Shown: in pieces, positions 35,993-45,732 of the stretch
Layout of the letters: the number at the start of each line of letters is the position of its first letter
How positions within the stretch are numbered: position 1 is the first letter of the stretch
NCBI GenBank assembly: GCA_900321715.1
Contig: ONXC01000001.1
Coordinates: 62,001 to 126,000, forward strand
Source: an uncultured Bacteroidales bacterium
Lineage (GTDB): Bacteria; Bacteroidota; Bacteroidia; Bacteroidales; UBA932
Length of the DNA: 64,000 nucleotides
Direction: 5' to 3'
Translations under genes and position numbers: made by a program
Notes under the pieces: generated by a model
What the model was told of the DNA's origin: nothing
The model's database searches: none
Seen by the model: the letters and a program-made list of their open reading frames with translations, nothing else

Positions 35993-38770
35993 ATGAAAAA
36001 GATATTTAAATTTTCTGTCATAGTCTCTCTCTGCGCCGTCCTGGTTTCGCTGGCCGGATGTCAGAAGGAGATGAACGTGGATCCGATGGGAGAGAACTTC
36101 TCTTTCAACGGATTGGCACCTAACCCCGTTATGCGCGGCGGTGTCCTCAAGATCTTCGGCCGCAGCCTGGATCAGGTGACCGAAGTCCATTTTGCCGGCC
36201 AGGACGTGGTGGTGACCGAATTCAAGGAGCTTCGCAAAGGAGCAAAACTTGATACCCTGGAACTCGTCGTCCCCCTGGAGGGACCTGAGGTTGGTAAGGT
36301 TACGATCGTCGCAAAAGACGGCCGTCAACTTTCTTCAATGAGTGACCTTACTTTCTCCGAGTCCATCGAGATTTCATCATTCTCACCCGCTACGGTACTC
36401 TCAGGTGACGTCCTCACCATCAAGGGTGAATACCTGAACGTGGTGAAGGAAATCTTCTTCAGCGGAGAAGACGCAGTTTCCGTGGCATTCGAGAGCCAGT
36501 CCCGTCGCGAACTCAAGGTGAAGGTTCCCGCAAACGCCGTAAGCGGCCCCGTGATCCTGTCCGATGTCAACGAGATCGAGGACCAGAACACCATCCCGAA
36601 CCATATCTACACTCCCACTGAACTCACGGTTGGAGATCCTACCGTCAACAAGGCCGCCAAGGCTACCTACAAGAGCGGAGATGTCATAACCGTTACCGGT
36701 GAACATCTTGACATGATCAAGAATGTCGCTCTTCCTCAGGTCTCAGATGTTGAATTCACCATTGCTGAGGACGCCAAGTCCATTACCTTTAACCTTCCTC
36801 CCAAGGCTGCTGACGGCAATATCACTCTCACTTCATTCGCTGGCAAGACCTTCGATGCCGGAGAGATCGAGACCGTGAGCGTAACCGAACTTACCGTCAA
36901 GTCCCTTGCCGAAGACGCCCGCTATAAGGCCGGCTGCGAGGTTGAGATCTCAGGTAAGGACCTTGACCTTGTCACCAAGGTCGAGTTCACGAATGCGGAG
37001 GCAACCTGGTACCTCAAGGATGGCAAGATCTTCGCAACACAGCCCGCCGCTGCCAAGGACGGTGCCATCACCGTTACCCTTGACTCCGGCAAGCAGGCCT
37101 ACAGCGATGATATCGAGGTTGTGAAGCCCGTCGTGACTGCCATCGAAAAGACGGAGGCCGTAGCAGGTGCCGATTCAATCCTGGTAAGCGGTACGGACCT
37201 TGACCTTGTCGCCAGCGTGGTTATCGGCACAAAGGAGCAGTCCTTCATAGATTCCGAGTTCGTATTCATCGAAGACGAGGACAAGAATGTGGTTGTGAAG
37301 GTCTATATCCCCGAGCAGGCATACTCCGCCCCCATCACTCTCACAGCAGAAAGCGGCTATGAGACCGTAACGGACAATATCACCATTACCTACGATATGG
37401 CCGTCGCCATCAACTTCGATTCTCCTTCATACGGTCTTGGAAGCAACATCACCGTTACCGGTAAGAATCTCCTTCAGATTGACCAACTTTACGTCAAGGG
37501 CAAGAGGGTTGTAGACTTTGCCGTTCGTGCAAAGGATTCAATGTCCTTCGCCATCCCTGAGGGCATCGGCCCCGGTGTTTACCGCCTGAGTATGATCCTT
37601 ATGGACGGTACGGAACTCACCTGGCCCGTTCCCTTTGCCATCACCGCTCCGTTCACGGAGACATTCATATGGCAGGGCAGCCAGATCATCAATGGCTGGG
37701 CAGGCGTGACATTCGGTGACGACCGCTTTATCTGGGCAACCCTTGGCGCCAAGGTAGGTGACCAGGTCCGTATCTACTACACCGCTCCCGAAGAAGGATG
37801 GTGGGATCTGCAACTTGTGAACGGCTGCTGGGACAACCTCTCCCTGAATGAACTTGGCGGCGGAAACGAAATCAAACAGGATGCCGGATTCCCTGGTGGA
37901 TCACAGATATTTACCTTCGAGATTACGGAAGAGGTCCTTGCATGTCTCAATACAGACAAGGGCTGGGGCGGCGCCTTCATCATCAATGGTGATGGTAATG
38001 TGGAAATCACCGGCATCTCCCTCATTCAGTTCGGTGCCGGCCCTTCAGAGAACAAGAATGTGATCTGGGAAGGCAGCCATCAGATTGACTGGGCAGGTGG
38101 TCTTGGAGAAGCCAATAAAGCCATGACAGCACTCTCCTGGGGTGGTTATGACTGGAGCACTGTTGAGCCCGGTACAATCCTTCGCATCAGTTACGATGCC
38201 GTTGACGGCATTGAGGCCCAAATCAGGGTTTCAAACGGCAGTTGGGCCGCTATTCCCGGAACTGCAGATCCAATTAAGCCCGAGGCAAGCCCGTTAGAAA
38301 TTGAACTCACTCAGGCAATGATTGACGAACTTGTTGGCAACGGCGGTCTGGTCCTTACCGGCCAGGGAATGATTCTCACTGAAGTTGCTCTTGTAACAGC
38401 AGGAGGAGGCCCTGCCCTCCCTACAGGGGAAACCATTTGGGAAGGCAGTCATCAGATTGATTGGGCAGGTGGTCTTGGAGATGCCAATAAGGCCATGACA
38501 GCACTCTCCTGGGGCGGTTATGACTGGAGCACGGTTACGGCCGGAACAACTCTTGTGATAGAGTATGACCCTGTAGACGGTGTTGAAGCTCAGATTCGTG
38601 TTTCAAACGGCAGTTGGGCGGCTCTTCCCGGAACGGACGATCCTATTAAGCCCGAGGCAAGCCCGGTAGAAATTGAACTTACCCAGGCAATGATTGACGA
38701 ACTTGTTGGCAACGGCGGTCTGGTCCTTACCGGCCAGGGAATGACGCTTACCGCTGTAATCCTTAAGTAA
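35993..38770 (+). CDS. Modular surface glycan-binding lipoprotein with IPT repeats and three C-terminal CBM-like modules
   Basis: This 925-residue lipoprotein (LAGC) has a chain of about six IPT/TIG-like domains (LSGDVLTIKGEYL, KSGDVITVTGEHL, KAGCEVEISGKDL, VAGADSILVSGTDL, GLGSNITVTGKNL). Three C-terminal modules of the IWEGS/WAGG type follow, about 550-680, 690-810 and 815-925. The last two are nearly identical in protein and DNA. No catalytic residues are evident. It probably extends from the surface and holds polysaccharide with multivalent binding, next to the SusCD complex. Confidence 0.82.
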   Translation: MKKIFKFSVIVSLCAVLVSLAGCQKEMNVDPMGENFSFNGLAPNPVMRGGVLKIFGRSLDQVTEVHFAGQDVVVTEFKELRKGAKLDTLELVVPLEGPEVGKVTIVAKDGRQLSSMSDLTFSESIEISSFSPATVLSGDVLTIKGEYLNVVKEIFFSGEDAVSVAFESQSRRELKVKVPANAVSGPVILSDVNEIEDQNTIPNHIYTPTELTVGDPTVNKAAKATYKSGDVITVTGEHLDMIKNVALPQVSDVEFTIAEDAKSITFNLPPKAADGNITLTSFAGKTFDAGEIETVSVTELTVKSLAEDARYKAGCEVEISGKDLDLVTKVEFTNAEATWYLKDGKIFATQPAAAKDGAITVTLDSGKQAYSDDIEVVKPVVTAIEKTEAVAGADSILVSGTDLDLVASVVIGTKEQSFIDSEFVFIEDEDKNVVVKVYIPEQAYSAPITLTAESGYETVTDNITITYDMAVAINFDSPSYGLGSNITVTGKNLLQIDQLYVKGKRVVDFAVRAKDSMSFAIPEGIGPGVYRLSMILMDGTELTWPVPFAITAPFTETFIWQGSQIINGWAGVTFGDDRFIWATLGAKVGDQVRIYYTAPEEGWWDLQLVNGCWDNLSLNELGGGNEIKQDAGFPGGSQIFTFEITEEVLACLNTDKGWGGAFIINGDGNVEITGISLIQFGAGPSENKNVIWEGSHQIDWAGGLGEANKAMTALSWGGYDWSTVEPGTILRISYDAVDGIEAQIRVSNGSWAAIPGTADPIKPEASPLEIELTQAMIDELVGNGGLVLTGQGMILTEVALVTAGGGPALPTGETIWEGSHQIDWAGGLGDANKAMTALSWGGYDWSTVTAGTTLVIEYDPVDGVEAQIRVSNGSWAALPGTDDPIKPEASPVEIELTQAMIDELVGNGGLVLTGQGMTLTAVILK
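38063..38767 (+). repeat. In-gene tandem duplication encoding CBM-like modules (period 372 nt)
   Basis: The unit beginning ATCTGGGAAGGCAGCCATCA at 38,063 is repeated at 38,435 with few changes, mostly silent, through the gene end. It encodes two copies of IWEGSHQIDWAGGLG and SNGSWAA and AMIDELVGNGGLVLTGQGM. The high DNA identity indicates a recent duplication or ongoing gene conversion. Confidence 0.9.
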
Positions 38771-38782
38771 TGCTCTTTTAAT

Positions 38783-38808
38783 CCGGAGGGGGCCGACCCT
38801 CCCTCCGG
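38783..38808 (+). terminator. Intercistronic hairpin after the IPT/CBM lipoprotein gene
   Basis: CCGGAGGG (38783-38790) pairs with CCCTCCGG (38801-38808). There is no T-run, so it is more likely an mRNA-processing or attenuation hairpin than a full terminator. Confidence 0.5.
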
Positions 38809-38827
38809 GTTCCAATAAACTGACTCT

Positions 38828-40267
38828 ATGAAACGTTATCTTATATCGGCTTTGGCCATATTGGTCGGTCTGGCAGTATCCTGTACCAAGCCTGGCACAT
38901 CCGGGGAAGGCATCCCAGAGGTCCCGAAGAGTATCTCTTTTGATCCTGCAGAGGTTGTATTCCCTGTAGCTGGAGGCAGCGTATCTCTGATCATATACGC
39001 CCCGGAACGCCCTGTGTTGGAGGATTGTCCCGCCTGGGTGACGTTCAAGGAGGGCGCGTATGACAAGACTAAATATAAGATGACGGCAACCCTTTCGGCA
39101 AATAGCAATTATTCCTGTGAGCCGGAAATGGGAACCATTGTATTCTCTGCCGGAAGCCTTTCAGGGAGCTTGAAAGTGTCTCAGGATGCCGGAGGAGATC
39201 CTGTCGAACCCGTAGACCCTGTGGATCCCATTACCCCCGCCGATGAATATGACGCGGCCCTGACCAATCCCAATGCATCTGCGGAGGCAAAGAACGTGTA
39301 TGAATTCTTCCTCTCCATAGCCGGGGAGAAGATGCTCAGTGGCGTCCAGTCAGGCGGCACCGCCAACAACAACGAGAGGGTGAACCAAATCTATCAGATG
39401 ACGGGTAAGCACCCAGCGCTTGCCGGCTACGACTACATCTTCCTGCAGTATTCTCCCACCCCCACCGGATGGAGCTGGGTTGTGAACTACGGAGACATTT
39501 CCGCCGCAAAGGAGCAGTGGCAGAACAATGGCCTTGTAAACTATATGTGGCACTGGAACGTGCCTTCTTCCAAGGCCGATTGGGACAATGGCAAGACCGG
39601 GAACTTCAATGGATATAATTTCTACTCCGACAAAACGTCCTTCAGCATAGTGAATGCCCTCACCCCCGGCACCTGGGAGAATGATTTCATCCTCCAGGAC
39701 ATAGAGAAGGTGGCAGGTTACCTGAAACTCCTTCAGGATGAGGGGATTCCCGTAATCTGGCGTCCGCTTCACGAAGCCGCCGGAAACTACAACCTCTACG
39801 GCAAGACAAACAACGCCTGGTTCTGGTGGGGCCGCGGCGGCGCCGATGCATGCAAGAGCCTTTGGAAACTCCTTCGTGACAAGCTGGAAGGTGAGTATGG
39901 CCTGAATAACCTCATCTGGGTGTGGACGCTTGACGCCACCCCCGGCGCAGAGAAAGAATGGGCTTCCTGGTATCCCGGGAATGACCTTGTGGATATAGTA
40001 GGCGTAGATATTTATGCCGATGACACTGACGCCAAGGAGCGTCAGTACAAGGCCGCCGCAGATTTGTCGGCCGGTCACAAGATGGTGACCGTGAGCGAGT
40101 GCGGAAATATCCCCGAGCCCATAAAATGCATAGCGGCGGGAGAAAAGTGGTGCTGGTTTATGGCCTGGGACCTTGAATCTTATTCCCTCAATACTACTGC
40201 ATACTGGAAAAACGTTATGGCATCTTCAAAGGTCATTACCCGTGAAAATATGCCTTCACTGAAATAG
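38828..40267 (+). CDS. BACON-GH26 beta-mannanase lipoprotein
   Basis: This 479-residue lipoprotein (VSCTKP) has an N-terminal BACON domain (residues about 35-120, GGSVSLIIYAPERPVLEDCPAWV), a Pro/Asp linker, then GH26. The catalytic acid is in WRPLHEAAGNY and the nucleophile in MVTVSECGNIPEP. Family aromatic residues are in YMWHWNVP and NNAWFWWGRGG. It is expected to cut beta-1,4-mannan outside the cell. The next gene starts 5 nt after its stop. Confidence 0.94.
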   Translation: MKRYLISALAILVGLAVSCTKPGTSGEGIPEVPKSISFDPAEVVFPVAGGSVSLIIYAPERPVLEDCPAWVTFKEGAYDKTKYKMTATLSANSNYSCEPEMGTIVFSAGSLSGSLKVSQDAGGDPVEPVDPVDPITPADEYDAALTNPNASAEAKNVYEFFLSIAGEKMLSGVQSGGTANNNERVNQIYQMTGKHPALAGYDYIFLQYSPTPTGWSWVVNYGDISAAKEQWQNNGLVNYMWHWNVPSSKADWDNGKTGNFNGYNFYSDKTSFSIVNALTPGTWENDFILQDIEKVAGYLKLLQDEGIPVIWRPLHEAAGNYNLYGKTNNAWFWWGRGGADACKSLWKLLRDKLEGEYGLNNLIWVWTLDATPGAEKEWASWYPGNDLVDIVGVDIYADDTDAKERQYKAAADLSAGHKMVTVSECGNIPEPIKCIAAGEKWCWFMAWDLESYSLNTTAYWKNVMASSKVITRENMPSLK

Positions 40268-40272
40268 TTTTT

Positions 40273-41808
40273 ATGATGAGATATTTCACACAATTCTTCC
40301 TTTTATCCCTGATTTCAATAGCCTGCTGCTGCCAGAAGCCCGCAGGTGAGGATAAGGACTCCACTAAAACTGAAGCCCCTACGGCCATCACTGTGTCTCC
40401 TGAATCAATATCGGCCTCGGCAGAGGGTTCAGATTATCAACTTACCGTCAATTCCCCGGTGCGTCCTAAACTCTCCGGTCTTCCGGACTGGATTACTATG
40501 AAAGACGGGGTATTCAACAATTATAAGATAACCTTTACTCTTACGGTGAAGGCCAATCCCACGTATTCCAGCCGAACGGCTACCCTTACCGTTTCAGCAA
40601 CGGGAATGGCCGATAAAACCGTGGCGGTCAGCCAGGAAGGACAGGAAGAACCCGTAGATCCCGGTACCGTGAGCAATGATGCCATTGCCCGCACCCTTGA
40701 ACTGGGCCTAGGCTGGAATATGGGAAACCACTTTGACGCTTATTCAAACGGAGTGGCAAATGAGACCGCCTGGCAGGGAAAATCGGCCACACAGGCCACT
40801 TTCAACGGTGTGAAGGCGGCAGGTTTCACCAGCGTCCGCATCCCCGTCACCTGGATGGGACATATCGGAGAGGCCCCTGATTACGCTCTTGATGAAAAAT
40901 GGCTCAACCGCGTGTATGAGGTGGTGGGCTATGCAGAAAACGCCGGCCTCAAGGTAATCCTTAACACCCATCACGACGAAGACCACGGTGAGGGTGACGG
41001 AAACCATTGGCAGGACCTGAGGGGAGCAGTGAACAGCGACGCAATCAACACTCAGGTGAAGGCGGAGATTGCAGCCGTATGGGGCCAGATAGCCGCTAAG
41101 TTCAAGGACAAGGGAGATTTCCTTATGCTTGAATCCTTCAACGAACTTATCTATGGCAATGAGTGGTCTTCTTCTTCCAACACGGAGAAGAAATGCGCAG
41201 TTATCAATGAATGGAATCAGGTATTTGTTAATGCCGTCCGTGCAACGGGAGGCAATAACGCCACCCGCTGGCTGGGCGTTCCCGGATATGCCGCAAGCCC
41301 CAATTATCTGAAGTATCTCACGGTTCCCAATGATCCCGCCGGAAAGATTATGCTGGCATTCCACTGTTATGACCCCTATGACTATACCATCGGGGACAAG
41401 CAACTCCCTGACTGGGGCCATACCGGAACCTCATACAAGAACGGAGAGAATGAGATAAGGGCTCTGTTCTCCGATATATTCAATACGTATATTGCAAAGA
41501 ACGTCCCCGTATATATGGGTGAGTTCGGCTGCTCAATGCGTAACAAGAACGACGCAAAGGCCTGGGCATATTTCTGCTACTATCTGGAATATGTGGTAAA
41601 GGCTGCCAAAACCTACGGCTTCGCTCCATTCCTATGGGATAACGGAGCCAATGGTTACGGCCAGGAAAGACACGGTTACATAGATCACGGAAACGGTAAG
41701 GTTACGGATAACGGAACGGACCCTGTGAAGGCTATGGTCAAGGCCTGGAACACTTCCAGCAGTTCCTACACCCTTGATTCCGTTTACAACAGCGCACCCA
41801 CTTTCTGA
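40273..41808 (+). CDS. BACON-GH5 endo-glycanase lipoprotein
   Basis: This 511-residue lipoprotein (IACC) carries a BACON domain (about 35-125) followed by GH5. The barrel shows LGLGWNMGNHFDAY, FTSVRIPVTWMGHIG, LNTHHDEDHG, acid/base in ESFNELIYG and nucleophile in VYMGEFGCS. The motifs fit endoglucanase-like GH5 (subfamily 2/4-like) rather than the GH5_7 mannanases. It may therefore attack the glucan parts of glucomannan, or xyloglucan; the subfamily needs a tree. Confidence 0.9.
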   Translation: MMRYFTQFFLLSLISIACCCQKPAGEDKDSTKTEAPTAITVSPESISASAEGSDYQLTVNSPVRPKLSGLPDWITMKDGVFNNYKITFTLTVKANPTYSSRTATLTVSATGMADKTVAVSQEGQEEPVDPGTVSNDAIARTLELGLGWNMGNHFDAYSNGVANETAWQGKSATQATFNGVKAAGFTSVRIPVTWMGHIGEAPDYALDEKWLNRVYEVVGYAENAGLKVILNTHHDEDHGEGDGNHWQDLRGAVNSDAINTQVKAEIAAVWGQIAAKFKDKGDFLMLESFNELIYGNEWSSSSNTEKKCAVINEWNQVFVNAVRATGGNNATRWLGVPGYAASPNYLKYLTVPNDPAGKIMLAFHCYDPYDYTIGDKQLPDWGHTGTSYKNGENEIRALFSDIFNTYIAKNVPVYMGEFGCSMRNKNDAKAWAYFCYYLEYVVKAAKTYGFAPFLWDNGANGYGQERHGYIDHGNGKVTDNGTDPVKAMVKAWNTSSSSYTLDSVYNSAPTF

Positions 41809-41849
41809 TGCCGTTTTTGTTAATTAATTGATTTTGAGTTAAATACAAC

Positions 41850-41888
41850 TTTTACTCCAGGCAAAACAGATGGGAGTAAAATGCATAA
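41850..41888 (+). promoter_or_regulatory. Leader-type hairpin TTTTACTCC...GGAGTAAAA, copy 2, with TAAAATGCATAA tail
   Basis: TTTTACTCC (41850-41858) pairs with GGAGTAAAA (41873-41881). The downstream string TAAAATGCATAA (41877-41888) and ATTAATAATAAG lead into the GH26 start at 41,904. Closely similar to the element upstream of the GH5 gene at 13.7 kb. Confidence 0.7.
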
Positions 41889-41903
41889 GTGATTAATAAT
41901 AAG

Positions 41904-43001
41904 ATGATTAGGAAAAACGCAATGCTTTTGTTCGCTGTGGCTCTGTGCGTAGCCTGCGGCCCGCGTGACAAAAAGCCCATGGAAACGCCCAAGGATGAGC
42001 TTGTGCACAGGCTTTTTACCTATGCGGAGAACGGCCAGATTGCCTACGGCCATCAGGACGACCTTTTCTACGGCCACACCTGGAAAGTGGAGGATTATGA
42101 TAATGATCCTCTGGAGCGCAGTGACGTAAAGGATGTCTCCGGAAAGTATCCCATGCTCCTTGGATGTGACCTTGGCGGCATTGAACTGGGGGCCGATAAA
42201 AACCTTGACGGCGTTCCATTTGACCTGATGAGAAGGGCGGCTCAGAAGCACGCGGAAAGGGGCGGCATAGTTACCTTCTCCTGGCACCCACGGAACCCCC
42301 TTACGGGCGGTGACGCCTGGGATATTTCATCGGACCAGGTGGTGAAATCCATCCTCAAGGGCGGCGAGAAAGAGCGTGAATTCCGCACCTGGCTATCACG
42401 TGCGGCCGATTTTCTGGAGTCTATCGGCCCGGATGTTCCCATCATTTTCCGCCCCTGGCATGAGAACATAGGCAGCTGGTTCTGGTGGGGAGGCAAGCTG
42501 TGCACCCCCGAGGAGTATCAGGAACTTTTCCGCGCCACCTGGCTCTATTTCACCAAGGACCGCGGCCTCACCAACATCCTCTGGTGCTACTCTCCCAACG
42601 GAGACGTCCGTCCGGAAGACTATATGAGCCGATATCCCGGAGACGAATTCGTGGACATCCTTGGCGTGGATACCTATGAGTATGTGGGAGGAGGCAGCGT
42701 GGAGGAGGCATCGGCCCGCTTCAGGGGCGAACTCCGCCGCATCCTTACCTTCCTCACGGCCCTTTCCTATGAGCACCAGAAACTGATGTGCCTCTCCGAA
42801 ACCGGCCTTGAGGGCCTTGTAGACCCCACCTGGTGGACAGAGACTGTGTATCCCGTCATCTCCGACTTTGCCATAAGCTATGTCCTTACATGGCGTAACG
42901 CCCATGACAAACCTGAGCATTTCTATGCCCCTTGGGCCGGATTTGACGGGGCCGATGACTTTAAAACCTTTACCGAAAAAGAGAATATCGTACTGCTATG
43001 A
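41904..43001 (+). CDS. GH26 beta-mannanase/mannobiohydrolase-type lipoprotein
   Basis: Counted from MIRKNAMLLF this is 365 residues with lipobox VACG. GH26 landmarks are YGHQDDLFYGHTW, GIVTFSWHPRN, the catalytic acid in FRPWHENIGSWFWWG, SPNGDVRPEDYMSRYPGDEFVDILGVDTY and the nucleophile in CLSETGLEG. It lacks a BACON domain and resembles the GH26 enzymes next to mannobiose epimerase and GH130 genes, which release mannobiose. It overlaps the GH130 start by 4 nt, so the coupling is tight. Confidence 0.93.
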   Translation: MIRKNAMLLFAVALCVACGPRDKKPMETPKDELVHRLFTYAENGQIAYGHQDDLFYGHTWKVEDYDNDPLERSDVKDVSGKYPMLLGCDLGGIELGADKNLDGVPFDLMRRAAQKHAERGGIVTFSWHPRNPLTGGDAWDISSDQVVKSILKGGEKEREFRTWLSRAADFLESIGPDVPIIFRPWHENIGSWFWWGGKLCTPEEYQELFRATWLYFTKDRGLTNILWCYSPNGDVRPEDYMSRYPGDEFVDILGVDTYEYVGGGSVEEASARFRGELRRILTFLTALSYEHQKLMCLSETGLEGLVDPTWWTETVYPVISDFAISYVLTWRNAHDKPEHFYAPWAGFDGADDFKTFTEKENIVLL

Positions 43002-44164
43002 CCTTTAACGAGAGACTTGCGTGGCTTAAGGACAACCATCGCGCACTGATTGAAAAGAAGAACAGCCCCATCGAGGGCAACGGTATCTATGAGCGTTGGG
43101 AAAACCCCATCCTTACGGCGGCTCATGCCCCGCTTGAGTGGCGTTATGACCTCAACCGTGAGCGTAACCCCTTCCTTATGGAAAGGATTGGGGTGAATGC
43201 AACCCTTAATTCCGGTGCCATCAAGTGGAACGGCAAATACGTGCTTGTGGTGCGCGTGGAAGGCAATGACCGTAAGAGTTTCTTCGCCGTAGCCGAAAGC
43301 CCCAACGGAGTGGACAATTTCAAGTTCTGGCCCCGTCCCATCACCATGCCGGAGTGGGGAGAGCCCGCAACCAACGTCTACGACATGCGCCTCACGGCCC
43401 ATGAGGACGGCTGGATCTACGGCATCTTCTGCGTGGAGCGCAAGGACCACACCCAGGAAGGAGACCTTTCCGCCGCAACCGCAGCGGCCGGAGTTGCCCG
43501 CACCAAGGACCTTGTGAACTGGGAAAGGCTTCCTGATATCCAGTCCCGCAGCCAGCAGAGGAACGTTGTCCTGCACCCTGAGTTTGTGAACGGCAAATAT
43601 GCCCTCTACACACGCCCCCAGGACGGATTCATTGACGCGGGAAGCGGCGGCGGCATTGGCTGGGCTCTGGTAGATACCATGGACGGCGCAGTGATCAAGG
43701 AGGAGAAAATCATCAACCTCCGTCACTATCACACCATCAAGGAAGTGAAAAACGGCGAAGGCCCCCATCCCATCAAGACACCCAAGGGCTGGCTGCACCT
43801 TGCCCACGGCGTACGCGGCTGTGCAAGCGGTCTCCGCTATGTGCTGTACATGTATATGACCGCGCTGGACGACCCTTCACGTGTGATTGCTGAACCCGGC
43901 GGCTTCTTTATGGTGCCTCAGGGCTGGGAGTACATAGGTGACGTCATGAACGTAGTCTTCTCCAACGGCTGGATTGCCGATCCAGACGGCCGCGTATTCA
44001 TCTACTACGCCTCCTCCGATACCCGCATGCACGTTGCTACCTCCACCATTGACCGCCTTGTGGACTACTGCCTCAACACTCCGGCCGACGGTTTCCGCAC
44101 CGGACTTTCCGTGGAGGCCATCAACAGGCTCATTGACGCCAATGAAGGCCGTGGAGACAAGTAA
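42998..44164 (+). CDS. GH130 4-O-beta-D-mannosyl-D-glucose phosphorylase
   Basis: This 388-residue cytosolic enzyme (no signal peptide) shows GH130_1 features: NAGGA-like region replaced by RIGVNATLNSGAIKWNGKYVL, the catalytic acid in EPATNVYDMRL, the phosphate-handling HHYHTIK-like segment RHYHTIKEVKNGEGPHPIKT and the end region SSDTRMHVATSTIDRLVDY. It splits mannosyl-glucose with phosphate to mannose-1-phosphate and glucose. Together with the GH26 enzyme and the 2-epimerase at 50.7 kb it rebuilds the Bacteroides mannobiose pathway. Confidence 0.93.
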   Translation: MTFNERLAWLKDNHRALIEKKNSPIEGNGIYERWENPILTAAHAPLEWRYDLNRERNPFLMERIGVNATLNSGAIKWNGKYVLVVRVEGNDRKSFFAVAESPNGVDNFKFWPRPITMPEWGEPATNVYDMRLTAHEDGWIYGIFCVERKDHTQEGDLSAATAAAGVARTKDLVNWERLPDIQSRSQQRNVVLHPEFVNGKYALYTRPQDGFIDAGSGGGIGWALVDTMDGAVIKEEKIINLRHYHTIKEVKNGEGPHPIKTPKGWLHLAHGVRGCASGLRYVLYMYMTALDDPSRVIAEPGGFFMVPQGWEYIGDVMNVVFSNGWIADPDGRVFIYYASSDTRMHVATSTIDRLVDYCLNTPADGFRTGLSVEAINRLIDANEGRGDK

Positions 44165-44191
44165 TTGAATATAAGTGAGTTAATTAAAAGA

Positions 44192-44225
44192 GGGTGCTTG
44201 TTTTTCGACACCCTAAAATGCATAA
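44192..44225 (+). promoter_or_regulatory. Hairpin with TAAAATGCATAA tail before the esterase gene
   Basis: GGGTG (44192-44196) pairs with CACCC (44209-44213) and is followed by TAAAATGCATAA, the tail seen after copies of the TTTTACTCC hairpin. The ATG at 44,236 is 10 nt downstream. Confidence 0.55.
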
Positions 44226-44235
44226 AGAATTAATA

Positions 44236-45693
44236 ATGAAACATTTACGTCCACGCCTTGTGGCGGCGCTTCTCTTTCTGAGTGCGGCTTTGAATGCGCA
44301 GCCGCTTCAGATTGCACATGTTTTTTCAGATCATGCAGTTCTGCAGCAGGATACTTCCGTTCCTGTTTGGGGATGGGGAGAACCCGGCAAGAAGGTGCAG
44401 GTGAAGGCCTCCTGGCTCAAAACAGCTGTTTCCACTACTGTGGCCGATGACGGCTCATGGCGTGTTCAGTTGCAAACTCTTCCTGCTGACGGCTGCACCA
44501 AGAGCCTGCTTGTGAAGTCCGGGAAGGAGAAGATAGAACTGAAAGACGTGGTGTTTGGCGAAGTCTGGATCTGCTCCGGCCAGTCCAATATGGAGATGCC
44601 GGTAAGCGGCTTCGGCTTCCAGGGAATTGAAGGCAGCACGGAGGCTATACTTGAAGCCGCAGAAACGGCCTCTCAGATACGTGTGTTTGATATCAAGACT
44701 CCAAAATGCAAGGAACCCCAGAAGGATGTGGATGCAGTATGGGCATATTCCACCGGAGACGTGGTTTCAAGGACATCGGCCGTTGGATACTTCTTTGCGA
44801 AAAGGCTCTCAAAGGCTCTCAACGTCCCCGTTGGCATCATAGTGAATGCCTGGGGAGGCAGCCGAATAGAGCCCTGGATGACAAGGGAGGCCATTGACCG
44901 AGTAGACCTTACCCCTGAAGAAAGGGCTGAAATAAACGCCATAGTTGAGCAGCCGGACCGCTGGCCTGAGTCTCCTGAACTTATCTGGAACGGCCGCGTA
45001 AAACCCGTCGCCGGCTATGCCGCAAAGGGTTTCCTGTGGTATCAGGGATGCTCAAATATCGGCCAGAGAGGGTGCTACGACCGCCTTCAGGCGTCTATGC
45101 TGCAGCTCTGGAGAGATTCCTGGGGAAGGGGAGACATGCCTTTCATCTATGCTCTCCTTGCGCCCTATCATCATGGGGATTCTGACGGCAGGTGGCGTCC
45201 CTTCTTTGTTGAGGCCCAGATGAGGATGGCGTCTGAAACCACCAACGCCTGGTATGTCTGCACTGAGACCCTTGGAGATCCAGTCACCATCCATCCTCCT
45301 TACAAGAGGGAGGTTGCCGATATGATGGAACTTACCGCCCTTCAGAACGTTTATGGTATCCCCACCGGCATTTCCATAGAACCTGCGCTCCTGAAAGACC
45401 TGGCCCTGGAAGAGGACGGCACCGTGAAAGTGTGGCTTACAAATGTATGGAGTAACCTTGGCTCAATGACTTCACGTGACGTAGTGGGCTTTGAACTTGC
45501 CGGCGAGGACCGGGAGTTCCACCTTGCAAAGGCGGAGGTGGATTGGGACGGCCAGACCATTATTGTGAAGTGTCCTGATGTGCCTAAACCCGTAGCCGTA
45601 CGCTATGCCTGGCGCAACTGGATGGGCGCTAACCTTCAGAAGACAAGCGGCATTCCCGTGCCGCCCTTCCGCACAGATGACTGGGAATATTGA
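44236..45693 (+). CDS. SGNH carbohydrate esterase (sialate-O-acetylesterase family)
   Basis: Counted from MKHLRPRLVA this is 485 residues with a cleavable signal peptide (ALNAQ). The SGNH serine is in VWICSGQSNME. The block III region is FLWYQGCSN, where many relatives have YQGESN. The Asp/His pair is in DPVTIHPPYKREV. In this setting it most likely removes acetyl groups from mannan or other hemicellulose in the periplasm; activity on sialic acid is not implied. Confidence 0.88.
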   Translation: MKHLRPRLVAALLFLSAALNAQPLQIAHVFSDHAVLQQDTSVPVWGWGEPGKKVQVKASWLKTAVSTTVADDGSWRVQLQTLPADGCTKSLLVKSGKEKIELKDVVFGEVWICSGQSNMEMPVSGFGFQGIEGSTEAILEAAETASQIRVFDIKTPKCKEPQKDVDAVWAYSTGDVVSRTSAVGYFFAKRLSKALNVPVGIIVNAWGGSRIEPWMTREAIDRVDLTPEERAEINAIVEQPDRWPESPELIWNGRVKPVAGYAAKGFLWYQGCSNIGQRGCYDRLQASMLQLWRDSWGRGDMPFIYALLAPYHHGDSDGRWRPFFVEAQMRMASETTNAWYVCTETLGDPVTIHPPYKREVADMMELTALQNVYGIPTGISIEPALLKDLALEEDGTVKVWLTNVWSNLGSMTSRDVVGFELAGEDREFHLAKAEVDWDGQTIIVKCPDVPKPVAVRYAWRNWMGANLQKTSGIPVPPFRTDDWEY

Positions 45694-45732
45694 CCGTTTT
45701 TGCTAAGTCATTTATAATGAGACATTTGCTGA

